DNA of 62,831 nt from Candidatus Cloacimonadota bacterium (lineage in GTDB: Bacteria > Cloacimonadota > Cloacimonadia > Cloacimonadales > Cloacimonadaceae), in contig JAQWBI010000006.1 of assembly GCA_028706475.1 (NCBI GenBank), positions 1 through 62,831 of the forward strand, given 5' to 3'. Both the position numbers and the translations under genes were made by a program. Under the pieces are notes generated by a model. It made no database searches, was not told the origin of the DNA, and saw only the letters and a program-made list of their open reading frames with translations. Shown here in pieces: positions 23,777 through 31,768 of this stretch (the first letter of the stretch is position 1; every line of letters begins with the position of its first letter).

Positions 23777-24430
23777 CTATATGTATTTGCGAAGCACAGC
23801 GACCAGGCGTCCGATTATCTTAATGTCGGGGCTGTGCTCATCGTATTCAATGATTGGGTGGGTGGGGTTGACCGGTACAAGCAGACAGCGTTTGCACCGG
23901 TGATCATAGACCAGACGTTTGATCAATAGACCATCAACTGAACGGAAGGCGCAAAAGTATCCATTGTAATCCACATCAAACTGCCAGCCGGATATGATGG
24001 CATAATCTCCGGTATGCAGCTCTGGTTCCATTGACACCCCATTAACGCGAAAGCAGTAAAAGGGGCCTGGGATGTTAGTGATCGCTTCGCTGGGGATAGA
24101 AATGGATTCGGTGGGTTCGAGGTCTTCAGCTTCAATGCCAATGCCGGCTGCGATATCTGCATATACCGGGATGGTGAGGACTCCGGCTCCAGGGGGATTC
24201 TCGCGCGCGTGCGTACTATTAAACATGTCACCCTTGCCGGTGATGAGCCAGTTGAGATTAACATTGTAGATTTCGCTTATTCGTTTTAAGGCGTCGATTG
24301 ATGGGCGGTATCCTGGCCGATTAAACCAATCGGACACGTTCCCCTGAGACAATCCGAGCTGCTCGGCAAACTTTTTTTTGCTAAGTTTGAGTGAGCTTAA
24401 CAGCTCATTTAGCAGCATCTTATAATCCAT
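23777..24430 (-). CDS. Phage-type repressor: XRE helix-turn-helix plus S24 (LexA/CI) peptidase
   Basis: A 217-residue repressor. Residues about 5-65 form a helix-turn-helix (KKFAEQLGLSQGNVSDWFNR). The C-terminal half is an S24 self-cleavage domain with Ser in NGVSMEPELHTGDY and Lys in GLLIKRL as the dyad. An Ala-Gly pair in ADIAAGIG is a candidate self-cleavage site, so induction by RecA filaments (SOS) is plausible. The ATG at 24430 follows AGGA by six bases; a TTG one codon upstream is possible. It faces a Ner/Cro-like gene across shared operators, the classical lysogeny-switch arrangement. Confidence 0.88.
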   Translation of the reverse strand: MDYKMLLNELLSSLKLSKKKFAEQLGLSQGNVSDWFNRPGYRPSIDALKRISEIYNVNLNWLITGKGDMFNSTHARENPPGAGVLTIPVYADIAAGIGIEAEDLEPTESISIPSEAITNIPGPFYCFRVNGVSMEPELHTGDYAIISGWQFDVDYNGYFCAFRSVDGLLIKRLVYDHRCKRCLLVPVNPTHPIIEYDEHSPDIKIIGRLVAVLRKYI

Positions 24431-24442
24431 CAATCATCCTTC

Positions 24443-24495
24443 ATAACGCTAAAGCGTTATATTCTGCTTGACAGGATACGCTCATGCGTTATCTT
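24443..24495. promoter_or_regulatory. Switch region: two operators and the Ner-like promoter
   Basis: Operator 1 is the perfect palindrome ATAACGC-TAAA-GCGTTAT (24443-24460). Operator 2, GATACGCTCATGCGTTATC (24475-24493), is the same site with one base missing in the left arm. TTGACA (24468-24473), 16 bases, TATCTT (24490-24495) forms a rightward promoter that operator 2 covers. The repressor, the Ner-like protein or both probably bind the ATAACGC/GCGTTAT half-sites. Confidence 0.75.
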
Positions 24496-24533
24496 GTCCA
24501 CATATGCAAACAAGATAATGTAATGGAGTTCAG

Positions 24534-24920
24534 ATGTCAAGGAAAAAGGATACTCAAGACCCGAGGCCGACAGGCAAACAGATCCGCAAGGCTCTGATAG
24601 ATATTGATCAGACCCCCATGGATCTGGCAAAAGCGATGGGAGTCAGCGCATATTACATTCGCGAAATATACGCTGAGCGGAGAGCTGCCAGAGATATGCG
24701 CAAAAAGATCGCGGCATACCTGGCCACGCAATACCGACGCTATGGCTACCCCTTACATAGTCTGATTTTTCCTTTTGAACAAACAAGCCGGATTTTACCC
24801 TGTTATCTGACAATTTCCCATCTCTCAGAAGCACAATATCGCTTATCTAATCCACTGCTATTCATAATAGTTAAGTACATATCCCATAGAAATATGAGAA
24901 AAAAGATAATTAAATCTTGA
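24534..24920 (+). CDS. Ner/Cro-like helix-turn-helix regulator, C terminus fused to repeat DNA
   Basis: A 128-codon frame whose first 75 or so residues look like a small phage DNA-binding protein (TPMDLAKAMGVSAYYIREIY is the helix-turn-helix). The ATG has GGAG seven bases before it and lies downstream of the promoter at 24468-24495. From residue 75 on the frame is translated from copy 2 of the 97-bp repeat and beyond, the same peptide seen in copy 1 outside any gene, so the natural C terminus has been lost. The stop lies inside the dcw promoter. Truncated but possibly still functional. Confidence 0.65.
   Translation: MSRKKDTQDPRPTGKQIRKALIDIDQTPMDLAKAMGVSAYYIREIYAERRAARDMRKKIAAYLATQYRRYGYPLHSLIFPFEQTSRILPCYLTISHLSEAQYRLSNPLLFIIVKYISHRNMRKKIIKS
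24755..24851 (+). repeat. 97-bp perfect direct repeat, copy 2
   Basis: Exact copy of 23147-23243. It interrupts the Ner-like frame and lies only about 65 bases before the dcw promoter. The identity of all 97 bases indicates a recent duplication or a site under ongoing exchange. Confidence 0.95.
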
Positions 24921-24960
24921 CAAGAAAAGTAGGATGTCATATAGGTGTCACAGGATGTCA
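24917..24960 (+). promoter_or_regulatory. dcw promoter with three MraZ-type direct repeats
   Basis: TTGACA (24917-24922), 17 bases, TATAGG (24940-24945) forms a good promoter about 120 bases before mraZ. Three copies of AGG(A)TGTCA overlap and follow it, with TGTCA at 24935, 24946 and 24956, that is 11 and 10 bases apart, about one helical turn. Known MraZ operators are short direct repeats at 10-bp period over the mraZ promoter, so autorepression by MraZ is a reasonable inference even though the motif differs from TGGGN. Confidence 0.7.
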
Positions 24961-25065
24961 TAATATCTCAGATAAATTCAAAAAGTCTCAAAATAGGAAG
25001 CGCTGATACTAAGAAAACGCAAGCGCAACTCAGATTAGGTTCAAACAGCAGAAAAAGGAAAGACC

Positions 25066-25506
25066 ATGTCCGGTGAATTTTTAGGTATCTTCGAAAACTC
25101 AGTACACAAGCAGCGCGTGATTATTCCGGCCAGTTTCAAGAAGAAATTCGCAGAAACAGCCATGCGCTCGGTTGTGGTTACCATGGGGCCTTCAAACACC
25201 ATCGCCATCTACCCTCTCGATAGCTGGAAAAGCACTTTGGAACGCCTGAAAGAAGGTGACGAAAGAGCAAAAAGACTGCGTACTCAACTGATCGATTTTG
25301 CGATGATGGAACAAGAACTGGAAGGACCCGGTAGAGTGAGGATTCACGAATTGCTTTTGAATGAAGTAGGGATCGAAGACAGCGTGATCATCAAAGGCGA
25401 GGGGCATTATATTTCCTTGTGGAATCCTGAAATCTACGCCAAGGTTCGGCAGAGCAAGCTGAAAGCTCATCGCGATACTTTCACCAGTGAGGACTACCAA
25501 CTGTGA
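25066..25506 (+). CDS. mraZ: Division/cell-wall cluster regulator MraZ
   Basis: A 146-residue MraZ with two SpoVT/AbrB-like halves: residues 1-75 (FLGIFENSVHKQRVIIPASF) and 76-146 (GRVRIHELLLNEVGI). MraZ is an oligomeric DNA-binding repressor of its own cluster. The start has AAAGGAAAG upstream. It opens the dcw cluster and overlaps rsmH by four bases (GTGA). The candidate binding repeats are at 24931-24960. Confidence 0.95.
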   Translation: MSGEFLGIFENSVHKQRVIIPASFKKKFAETAMRSVVVTMGPSNTIAIYPLDSWKSTLERLKEGDERAKRLRTQLIDFAMMEQELEGPGRVRIHELLLNEVGIEDSVIIKGEGHYISLWNPEIYAKVRQSKLKAHRDTFTSEDYQL

Positions 25507-26438
25507 GCAGTTACCATGAACCGGTAATGCTGCAATCCTGTATGGATTATCTAAATCTTCAGAAGGGCAAGATCTATGTGGATGCCACTTTAGGCGGTGG
25601 TGGACATGCACTGGCCATGTATCAAAGAGAGTCCGGTATCCGGTTATATGGTTTTGATCAGGATGAAGAAGCGATAAATGCTGCCACGAAGCGTTTGCAA
25701 GGTTATTCTCCGGTTCTTATAAAAGCGAATTTCCGGGATTTGCGCACTCAACTAGCATATAATAAGGTAAAGGGGATAGATGGCATACTCTTTGATCTGG
25801 GTGTAAGCTCGCACCAATTGAACGAGACTAAGCGTGGTTTTAGTTTTGACCGGGAAGCAGAACTGGATATGCGTATGGATCGCGAAGCAGAACTGAGCGC
25901 ACAGCAGATTGTGAATGAATACAGCTATGAAGAGCTGAAAAGAATCTTCAAAGAATACGGTGAAGAGCAATCTGCTGGCAGAATCGGTAGGGCTATCGAA
26001 CGCTACAGAGCTGAACGCAGGATCAATACCACTACAGAGTTGGCGGGGATCATCGAGACTGTTGTAGGTTCAGGCAGCAAAGAATCTTTGAAAACGAAGG
26101 TCAGAATCTTCCAAGCTTTAAGAATCTGCGTAAACGATGAATTGAACGCTTTGTCCGGTGCCTTGGATGATGCCGTCAATCTGCTGAATCCCGGAGGAAG
26201 GATTGTGGTGATGAGTTACCACTCTCTTGAAGACCGCATTGTAAAAAACACGTTCAAACTTGCGGAGCAAGATTGCATCTGCCCTCCGGCCATCATCAAC
26301 TGTGTATGTTCCCACTATAGCAAACTAAAGATACTTACCAGGAGACCGATAACAGCCGGTCCCGAAGAAATAGCATCAAATGTCCGCTCGCGCAGTGCTA
26401 AGCTGAGAGCGGCAGAAAAGAAATGGGGGAAAAAATGA
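25503..26438 (+). CDS. rsmH: 16S rRNA (cytosine-1402 N4) methyltransferase RsmH
   Basis: A 311-residue SAM-dependent methyltransferase (formerly MraW) acting on C1402 in the 30S decoding site. The SAM motif DATLGGGGHA lies at about 23-32. GILFDLGVSSHQLN and VMSYHSLEDRIVK are family signatures. The start is GTG overlapping the mraZ stop. It precedes ftsL as in most dcw clusters. Confidence 0.96.
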   Translation: MSSYHEPVMLQSCMDYLNLQKGKIYVDATLGGGGHALAMYQRESGIRLYGFDQDEEAINAATKRLQGYSPVLIKANFRDLRTQLAYNKVKGIDGILFDLGVSSHQLNETKRGFSFDREAELDMRMDREAELSAQQIVNEYSYEELKRIFKEYGEEQSAGRIGRAIERYRAERRINTTTELAGIIETVVGSGSKESLKTKVRIFQALRICVNDELNALSGALDDAVNLLNPGGRIVVMSYHSLEDRIVKNTFKLAEQDCICPPAIINCVCSHYSKLKILTRRPITAGPEEIASNVRSRSAKLRAAEKKWGKK

Positions 26439-26791
26439 GAGGAAAAATAATCGTTCTGATTATCCTTGTAGTCATATGCGGATTTTTTAGTTTTTTCAAC
26501 AACAACAAAATTGTAAGCTACACGCGTCGTTTATCGAACGTGGAAAAGACTTTCAACGCGGAGAAGAACATTAATACCGAACTTTTGGTGGAACATGATG
26601 ATCTACGCAGCGGACGTCACATCGCTTCTCTGGTAAGGGTGGAGATGAGCCAGTTCATTCCCGATAATGAGCAGGGCAGCATCATCTATGTACACGAGCC
26701 CTCTCCCAGCCAGGAAGCGGACTCTTATTGCATTATCGATCTTATCGCCACCAGAGCGGAAGCAAAGAACGTAACCATCATGCTTGATTGA
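26435..26791 (+). CDS. ftsL: FtsL-like division protein
   Basis: A 118-residue bitopic protein in the ftsL position. One membrane helix (about residues 3-20, GKIIVLIILVVICGFFSFF) is followed by a periplasmic helical segment with heptad character (about 25-60). The in-frame ATG at 26435 overlaps the rsmH stop (ATGA) and has GGGGG five bases upstream, so it is preferred to 26423. FtsL sequence is poorly conserved and naming relies on topology and position between rsmH and ftsI. The C-terminal part is longer than typical and unexplained. Confidence 0.7.
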   Translation: MRGKIIVLIILVVICGFFSFFNNNKIVSYTRRLSNVEKTFNAEKNINTELLVEHDDLRSGRHIASLVRVEMSQFIPDNEQGSIIYVHEPSPSQEADSYCIIDLIATRAEAKNVTIMLD

Positions 26792-26795
26792 TGCC

Positions 26796-28973
26796 ATGCG
26801 CTCTCGCTTTTACTTGTTGATTGTTCTCTTTGGTGCTGCCGCTCTGTTATGGAGCGTATACCTCTTTGGTATCCAGATTATGGATCCCTTCAATTTTGCT
26901 CACCTCAGACGCGTCCGTTATACACCCCGCAAAGAAATCCTCATCCCCCGAAGAGGCGGAATATACGATGCAAAAGGCAATTTGCTGGTCTCCAGTGTGA
27001 GCTATTACCAGTTGGACATCGATCGCGCTGCTGTAAACACATGGGCGAAGCGGAAGGAAATCAGCCAGAAAGAGGCTTTTCAGATGATTGCCACTGTAAT
27101 CGGCGATAATAGCAACATCAGTAAAGATACAGTTCTGAAGCGGCTGAATCTGGGTAGTAAAAATTCGTCAATTCAGATAAGTAATCGCATCAGTGAAGCC
27201 GAATTGGATCAACTGATCCAGGGCTTTAAGGAACAGAAATTACCAGGATTGATCCATAATTTTGCCTCCATGCGCAGAATCTATTCCAAGGGATCTTTGG
27301 CTGCCAGGCTGATGGGAGCCGTTAATGAAGCCTCAAACGGTTATGATCCCATGACCGATAGCAAGTCCTTGTACAAGCTTTCCGGTATATGTGGCATCGA
27401 AGCTACATACGACAAAGTGCTCTCCGGAGAATACGGATGGCGCGAGATAGTTCTGGATGCAAACGGTAATCGCGTACCTTACCCTGATCTGCATGAGAAG
27501 AAACCAAGAAACGGAAATAACCTTTACCTTACTATAGATACAAACATCCAAGAGATAGTGGAAAACGTACTTTATGAAGGCGTAGAAAAGTATGGCGCCG
27601 CTCATGGTGGTGCAGTGGTGATGGACCCGAAAACCGGCAGAGTACTTGCTTTGGCAGGAGTCTCGAACCAAGATAAAAGCGATGATCCAAATATGGTGAG
27701 AGCAAAATCCAACATCCCCGCCAGCTTCATGTTTGAACCGGGAAGCACTCTAAAACCCATCAGTATGTTGCCCGCATTGGAGTACAAATTGGTGAAGCCA
27801 AACGAGAGAATTGAGTGTGGCCGCTACCAGGTGGGAAGACGTGTAATCACCGATACACATAATTATGGTGCCCTTACTCCCCGTGAAATCATCTCCAAAT
27901 CCAGTAATGTGGGTGTGGCAAAGCTTGCTGAACGCACGGGCAAGACCCGTTTGTACGAGGAGTACATCTCCATGGGCTTTGGCCAGAGAAGCGCTTTAAA
28001 TCTGTTTGGTGAATCCAGCGGTATCTTTGCAAAGCTGGAAAATTGGGATGGGTACTCTCTTCATTCGCTAGCTTTTGGACAGGCGATCTCTGTTACGGCC
28101 ATTCAGCTTGCCGCTGCTTACAGCGCAATTGCAAACGGCGGGAAGATGATGAAACCGATGATAGTCGATAGTTTTCGTGACGACAATGGCGAAATAATCG
28201 ATTCTTTCGAGCCATCGGTACTGCGGCAGGTATCTTCTAAAGCTGCTTGCGATACCATGCTTTCCTATATTCAGGACGTAGTGGATGACGGTACGGCTAC
28301 CCACATCAAAATGGATTACATCAGTGTAGGCGGCAAGACTGGTACCGCGGAAAAGAATGTGGAAGGTACTAGAGGCTACTCCGGTGGCAAATACAACGCT
28401 GTCTTTGCCGGGATGTTTCCAATGGAAGATCCTCAGATGGTAGTAGTAGTATTTTACGATGAGCCTTCACATTATTATCGCTTTGGTTCCATGAGTGCCG
28501 CTCCCTCGTTCAAGAAGATAGTAGAGAATGTGTTGTTTATGCCCGATTGCCAGATACTGCCTTATAATGAACGGTTGCTACAGACTTCGTTGAAGATGCC
28601 AGATTTGATCAATATGAGCATTCAGGATGCAGAGTGGAGCTTGAACCGCTTTGGTTTCCTATACAAAATTGAGGGACCGGACAGTGCATCAGTTGTGATC
28701 GATCAATTCCCCAAGGCTGGAATATCTGTGGACAAGAACCATCCCATAACTTTGAAACTTGGTAAAAGCAAGGATAAACGTGGAGAAGAAAGCCTGGCCG
28801 CGACCATTATGCCAAACTTGGTGGGTATGACCTTGCGCAAGGCTGTGAAAACTGCTTCCGATCAGGGAGTTCCGGTAAAGATTATCGGCTCCGGAGTGGT
28901 ACGCAAACAGTCCTTGCTGCCTGGCTCCCGCATCACCGGTTCCGGTGTTTGTACTCTGGAGGCTTCAATATGA
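26796..28973 (+). CDS. ftsI: Septal transpeptidase FtsI (PBP3/SpoVD type) with PASTA domains
   Basis: A 725-residue class B penicillin-binding protein that cross-links septal peptidoglycan. There is one N-terminal membrane helix (about 5-25), a dimerisation domain, then the transpeptidase motifs S317-T-L-K320 in EPGSTLKP, SSN in KSSNVGVA, and K514-TG in GGKTGTAEK. Two PASTA domains close the protein (MPDLINMSIQDAE and MPNLVGMTLRKAV). An upstream TTG at 26784 would overlap ftsL by eight bases; the ATG four bases past the ftsL stop is taken, but neither has a clear ribosome site. It overlaps murEF (ATGA). Confidence 0.93.
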   Translation: MRSRFYLLIVLFGAAALLWSVYLFGIQIMDPFNFAHLRRVRYTPRKEILIPRRGGIYDAKGNLLVSSVSYYQLDIDRAAVNTWAKRKEISQKEAFQMIATVIGDNSNISKDTVLKRLNLGSKNSSIQISNRISEAELDQLIQGFKEQKLPGLIHNFASMRRIYSKGSLAARLMGAVNEASNGYDPMTDSKSLYKLSGICGIEATYDKVLSGEYGWREIVLDANGNRVPYPDLHEKKPRNGNNLYLTIDTNIQEIVENVLYEGVEKYGAAHGGAVVMDPKTGRVLALAGVSNQDKSDDPNMVRAKSNIPASFMFEPGSTLKPISMLPALEYKLVKPNERIECGRYQVGRRVITDTHNYGALTPREIISKSSNVGVAKLAERTGKTRLYEEYISMGFGQRSALNLFGESSGIFAKLENWDGYSLHSLAFGQAISVTAIQLAAAYSAIANGGKMMKPMIVDSFRDDNGEIIDSFEPSVLRQVSSKAACDTMLSYIQDVVDDGTATHIKMDYISVGGKTGTAEKNVEGTRGYSGGKYNAVFAGMFPMEDPQMVVVVFYDEPSHYYRFGSMSAAPSFKKIVENVLFMPDCQILPYNERLLQTSLKMPDLINMSIQDAEWSLNRFGFLYKIEGPDSASVVIDQFPKAGISVDKNHPITLKLGKSKDKRGEESLAATIMPNLVGMTLRKAVKTASDQGVPVKIIGSGVVRKQSLLPGSRITGSGVCTLEASI

Positions 28974-31768
28974 TAGACCAGTTACTGAAGCTTTACAGAT
29001 CACATTCGATCCTGATCAAGAGCGATATCAGAGGGAATGGAAACTTGCCCAGACCGGTGACCGACAATAGAGATTTGCAAGCGGGAGATTGCTTTATAGC
29101 CATAAAAGGCGCGAATTTCGATGGTCATGACTTCATCTCCACAGCAAGGCAAAATGGAGCGGCATTCTGCATCGGACAGACCGAGGCAGCTCAGATCGTG
29201 GTAAGCGACAGCCGCAAAGCTACCGCATTGTACGCCAAACTGTACTATGGAGACCCTTCAGCAAAGATGAGTATCTTTGGAGTTACAGGAACCAATGGGA
29301 AGACTACAACATCATTAATGATGTATCAGATGCTGTTGCAGAAAGGTATCAAAGCCGCATGGATAGGCACTTTGGGGTACAAGATACTGAATCAGGATTT
29401 TCCCACCAAACATACCACACCAGATATCCTGCAACTAAACGAAATCTTCAAGCAAATGCTGGACAATGGGATCAGTCATGTAGTAATGGAGGTTTCTTCA
29501 CATGCATTGGCATTGGATAGAGTATATGGTGTGGCATTTCGGTATTGCCTGTTCACAAATCTCAGCCGTGATCATCTGGATTTCCATAGAGACATGGACG
29601 ACTATTTTGAAGCTAAGTATATGCTTTTCGAACGAGCAGCGAAGAACTCTGCCTGGAGCATTATCAATCAGGACGATCCTTATGGCCAAATGATCCTGGA
29701 TCGTGTAAAAGAAGCCGAAGGCAACTGTCTCAGTGTGGGCAGGCATAGTGAAGCAGATATCAATATTACGGATGTGAGTATAGCCTTGGAGGGCTCGCTT
29801 TTCTCCTTGATTTTGAAGTCTGGAAGTTCTTGCCGGATTACCAGTCCCCTGGTGGGCGAATTTAACGTAGATAACCTGTCCCTGGCTTGTGCGGCGTTAT
29901 TAGCATCCGGTATCGAACTGGATGAATTACCAGAATTATGTGTGGCACTCAAACCAGTAAGGGGTAGGATAGAATCTGTACCCAATCAACATGGGATTGG
30001 GGTGTTTATAGACTACGCGCACAGTCCGGATGCCATCAATAATGTGCTAAAAAGCATTGAGAAGATGCCGCATGGACGGATCATCACAGTGTTTGGAGCA
30101 GGCGGAGACCGCGATAAGGGTAAGCGGCCCCTGATGTTAAAAGCGGCACTAAGCTACAGCGATACCGTGATAGTGTGTGATGACAATCCCCGCACAGAAA
30201 ACCCCGATGCCATTATCCGCGACATTGTATTAAACAGTGATTGGGCATTGCCATGGTGGATAATCCGGGATCGAAGAATTGCCATTGCAGCGGCAGTCAG
30301 GCTTGCTGTTCCCGGAGACATCGTTCTTATCTGCGGAAAGGGGCATGAGACCTATCAGGAAATTGAAGGAATCCGTTATGATTTTGATGATCACCTGGTA
30401 GCACAATCTGCATTGGAGAACATCCCATTATACAAGGAAGAGGATGAATTGATCCTTCCCCTGGATCCGCTTTTGATAAAGCTCTTGCTGGGTGATACTC
30501 CTCAGGAAACCGGATATACAAAAGCTCAGTACTATCGTTATGTATCGACCGATAGTCGCTCCATCAAGCCAGGCAGTGTCTTTTTCGCCATCAAGGGAGA
30601 CAGCTTCGATGGCAACCGCTTTGTGGACAATGTATTGGCGGATCCTGACAACATGGCAGTGGGTAGCATTGATACTATATATGAAGAGCATTATATCAGG
30701 TGCGATAATCCCGGGAACGTGATGGCAGAGATCCTGCGCAAGTATCTGCAAATGTTTGATCTTTTTAAAATAGCACTCACGGGATCGACAGGCAAGACCG
30801 GAACCAAAGAACTGATATCCCAGATCCTGGCATCGCGTAAGAAGGTTTTGAAGACTGCCAGAAATGAAAACAACCTGATTGGGCTTTGTAAGACTATCCT
30901 GCGGGTGGAGCCCGATCATCATTATGGAGTCTTTGAGATCGGCACCAATCACTTTGGAGAAATCGCTCAATTGGCGGATACAATAATGCCGGATGCAGGC
31001 ATTATCCTGAATATCGGGCCCTCTCACCTGGAGTATTTTGGCGATGAAAACGGGGTCTTCAAAGAGAAATGCGTTCTCTTCCACCGGGCTCTAAACTTGC
31101 GCCTTTACCCCGCCGATGACGAACGCTTTGCTCCATATAAAAATGATGGAATCTCGGTAGGTTATTCTCCAGATGCAGATTATGCCATCAGCGATGTGCA
31201 TGGACACCAACAAGGTATGCGCTTTAGACTTAATAACGACAAATGGATAATTCCCTACAAGGCTCCATACTATGTGATAAATTCAGCTTTTGCCATAGCC
31301 TTGGCACAATCTCTGGAATATGACAATCAAGAGATACAGCAAGCGATACTAAAAGAGATCAAGCTGGATATGAGAATGCAAATCGAAAAGCTCCACGAAG
31401 GATTTCTAATAGTGGATTGCTACAATGCAAATCCGGTATCGATGCGGTCTGCACTGGAGTTTTGGCACGATCTTCATCCCGAAATGCCTCACTTCGCGAT
31501 CTTGGGAGATATGCTGGAATTGGGCGCCAGCGCAGAGATGTATCACCGCATGATTGGGGCAATCATCGCCGATAGCGACGAGCAAGATGTCTATAGCGTG
31601 GGAGATTATTCCCGCTATTTTCAGAATGACAGTTCCAAGCACTTCAACAGCACTGAAGAGTTGATGGCAGCTTTACCTCTCTTCCCCAAAAATGCTGTTA
31701 TCCTGGTGAAAGCATCCCACGGTATTCACCTGGAGAGAATACTGCCGCGCCTGAGAGGAGAAGCCTGA
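28970..31768 (+). CDS. murEF: Fused MurE-MurF ligase
   Basis: A 932-residue single frame joining two Mur ligases. The MurE half (about 1-475) has P-loop TGTNGKTTT with K111 and the D405-N-P-R408 motif that selects meso-diaminopimelate. The MurF half (about 490-932), which adds D-Ala-D-Ala, has its own N-terminal substrate domain (VSTDSRSIKPGSVFFAIKGD) and P-loop GSTGKTGT with K609. No stop or start separates them; the linker is short and acidic (YKEEDEL). The ATG at 28970 overlaps the ftsI stop and follows GGAGG by eight bases, so the upstream TTG is rejected. One polypeptide would catalyse two consecutive steps of UDP-muramyl-pentapeptide synthesis in the cytoplasm. Confidence 0.95.
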   Translation: MIDQLLKLYRSHSILIKSDIRGNGNLPRPVTDNRDLQAGDCFIAIKGANFDGHDFISTARQNGAAFCIGQTEAAQIVVSDSRKATALYAKLYYGDPSAKMSIFGVTGTNGKTTTSLMMYQMLLQKGIKAAWIGTLGYKILNQDFPTKHTTPDILQLNEIFKQMLDNGISHVVMEVSSHALALDRVYGVAFRYCLFTNLSRDHLDFHRDMDDYFEAKYMLFERAAKNSAWSIINQDDPYGQMILDRVKEAEGNCLSVGRHSEADINITDVSIALEGSLFSLILKSGSSCRITSPLVGEFNVDNLSLACAALLASGIELDELPELCVALKPVRGRIESVPNQHGIGVFIDYAHSPDAINNVLKSIEKMPHGRIITVFGAGGDRDKGKRPLMLKAALSYSDTVIVCDDNPRTENPDAIIRDIVLNSDWALPWWIIRDRRIAIAAAVRLAVPGDIVLICGKGHETYQEIEGIRYDFDDHLVAQSALENIPLYKEEDELILPLDPLLIKLLLGDTPQETGYTKAQYYRYVSTDSRSIKPGSVFFAIKGDSFDGNRFVDNVLADPDNMAVGSIDTIYEEHYIRCDNPGNVMAEILRKYLQMFDLFKIALTGSTGKTGTKELISQILASRKKVLKTARNENNLIGLCKTILRVEPDHHYGVFEIGTNHFGEIAQLADTIMPDAGIILNIGPSHLEYFGDENGVFKEKCVLFHRALNLRLYPADDERFAPYKNDGISVGYSPDADYAISDVHGHQQGMRFRLNNDKWIIPYKAPYYVINSAFAIALAQSLEYDNQEIQQAILKEIKLDMRMQIEKLHEGFLIVDCYNANPVSMRSALEFWHDLHPEMPHFAILGDMLELGASAEMYHRMIGAIIADSDEQDVYSVGDYSRYFQNDSSKHFNSTEELMAALPLFPKNAVILVKASHGIHLERILPRLRGEA

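Larger units (their letters stand above)
23147..24851. mobile_element. Remnant of a Mu-like transposable phage or transposon (left end and immunity region)
   Basis: A 1.7-kb island between exact 97-bp repeats. Reading inward from the left: four tandem TGACA...TTTGGCAA motifs and a TTTGCCAAA/TTTGGCAAA palindrome, resembling transposase-binding sites at an element end; a small leftward gene; a leftward CI/LexA-like repressor; palindromic operators; and a rightward Ner-like regulator. That order matches phage Mu (end, c repressor, ner). No transposase, structural gene or right end is present, and the Ner-like frame runs straight into repeat copy 2, so the element looks truncated. Assignment rests on arrangement, not on a transposase match. 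Confidence 0.55.
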
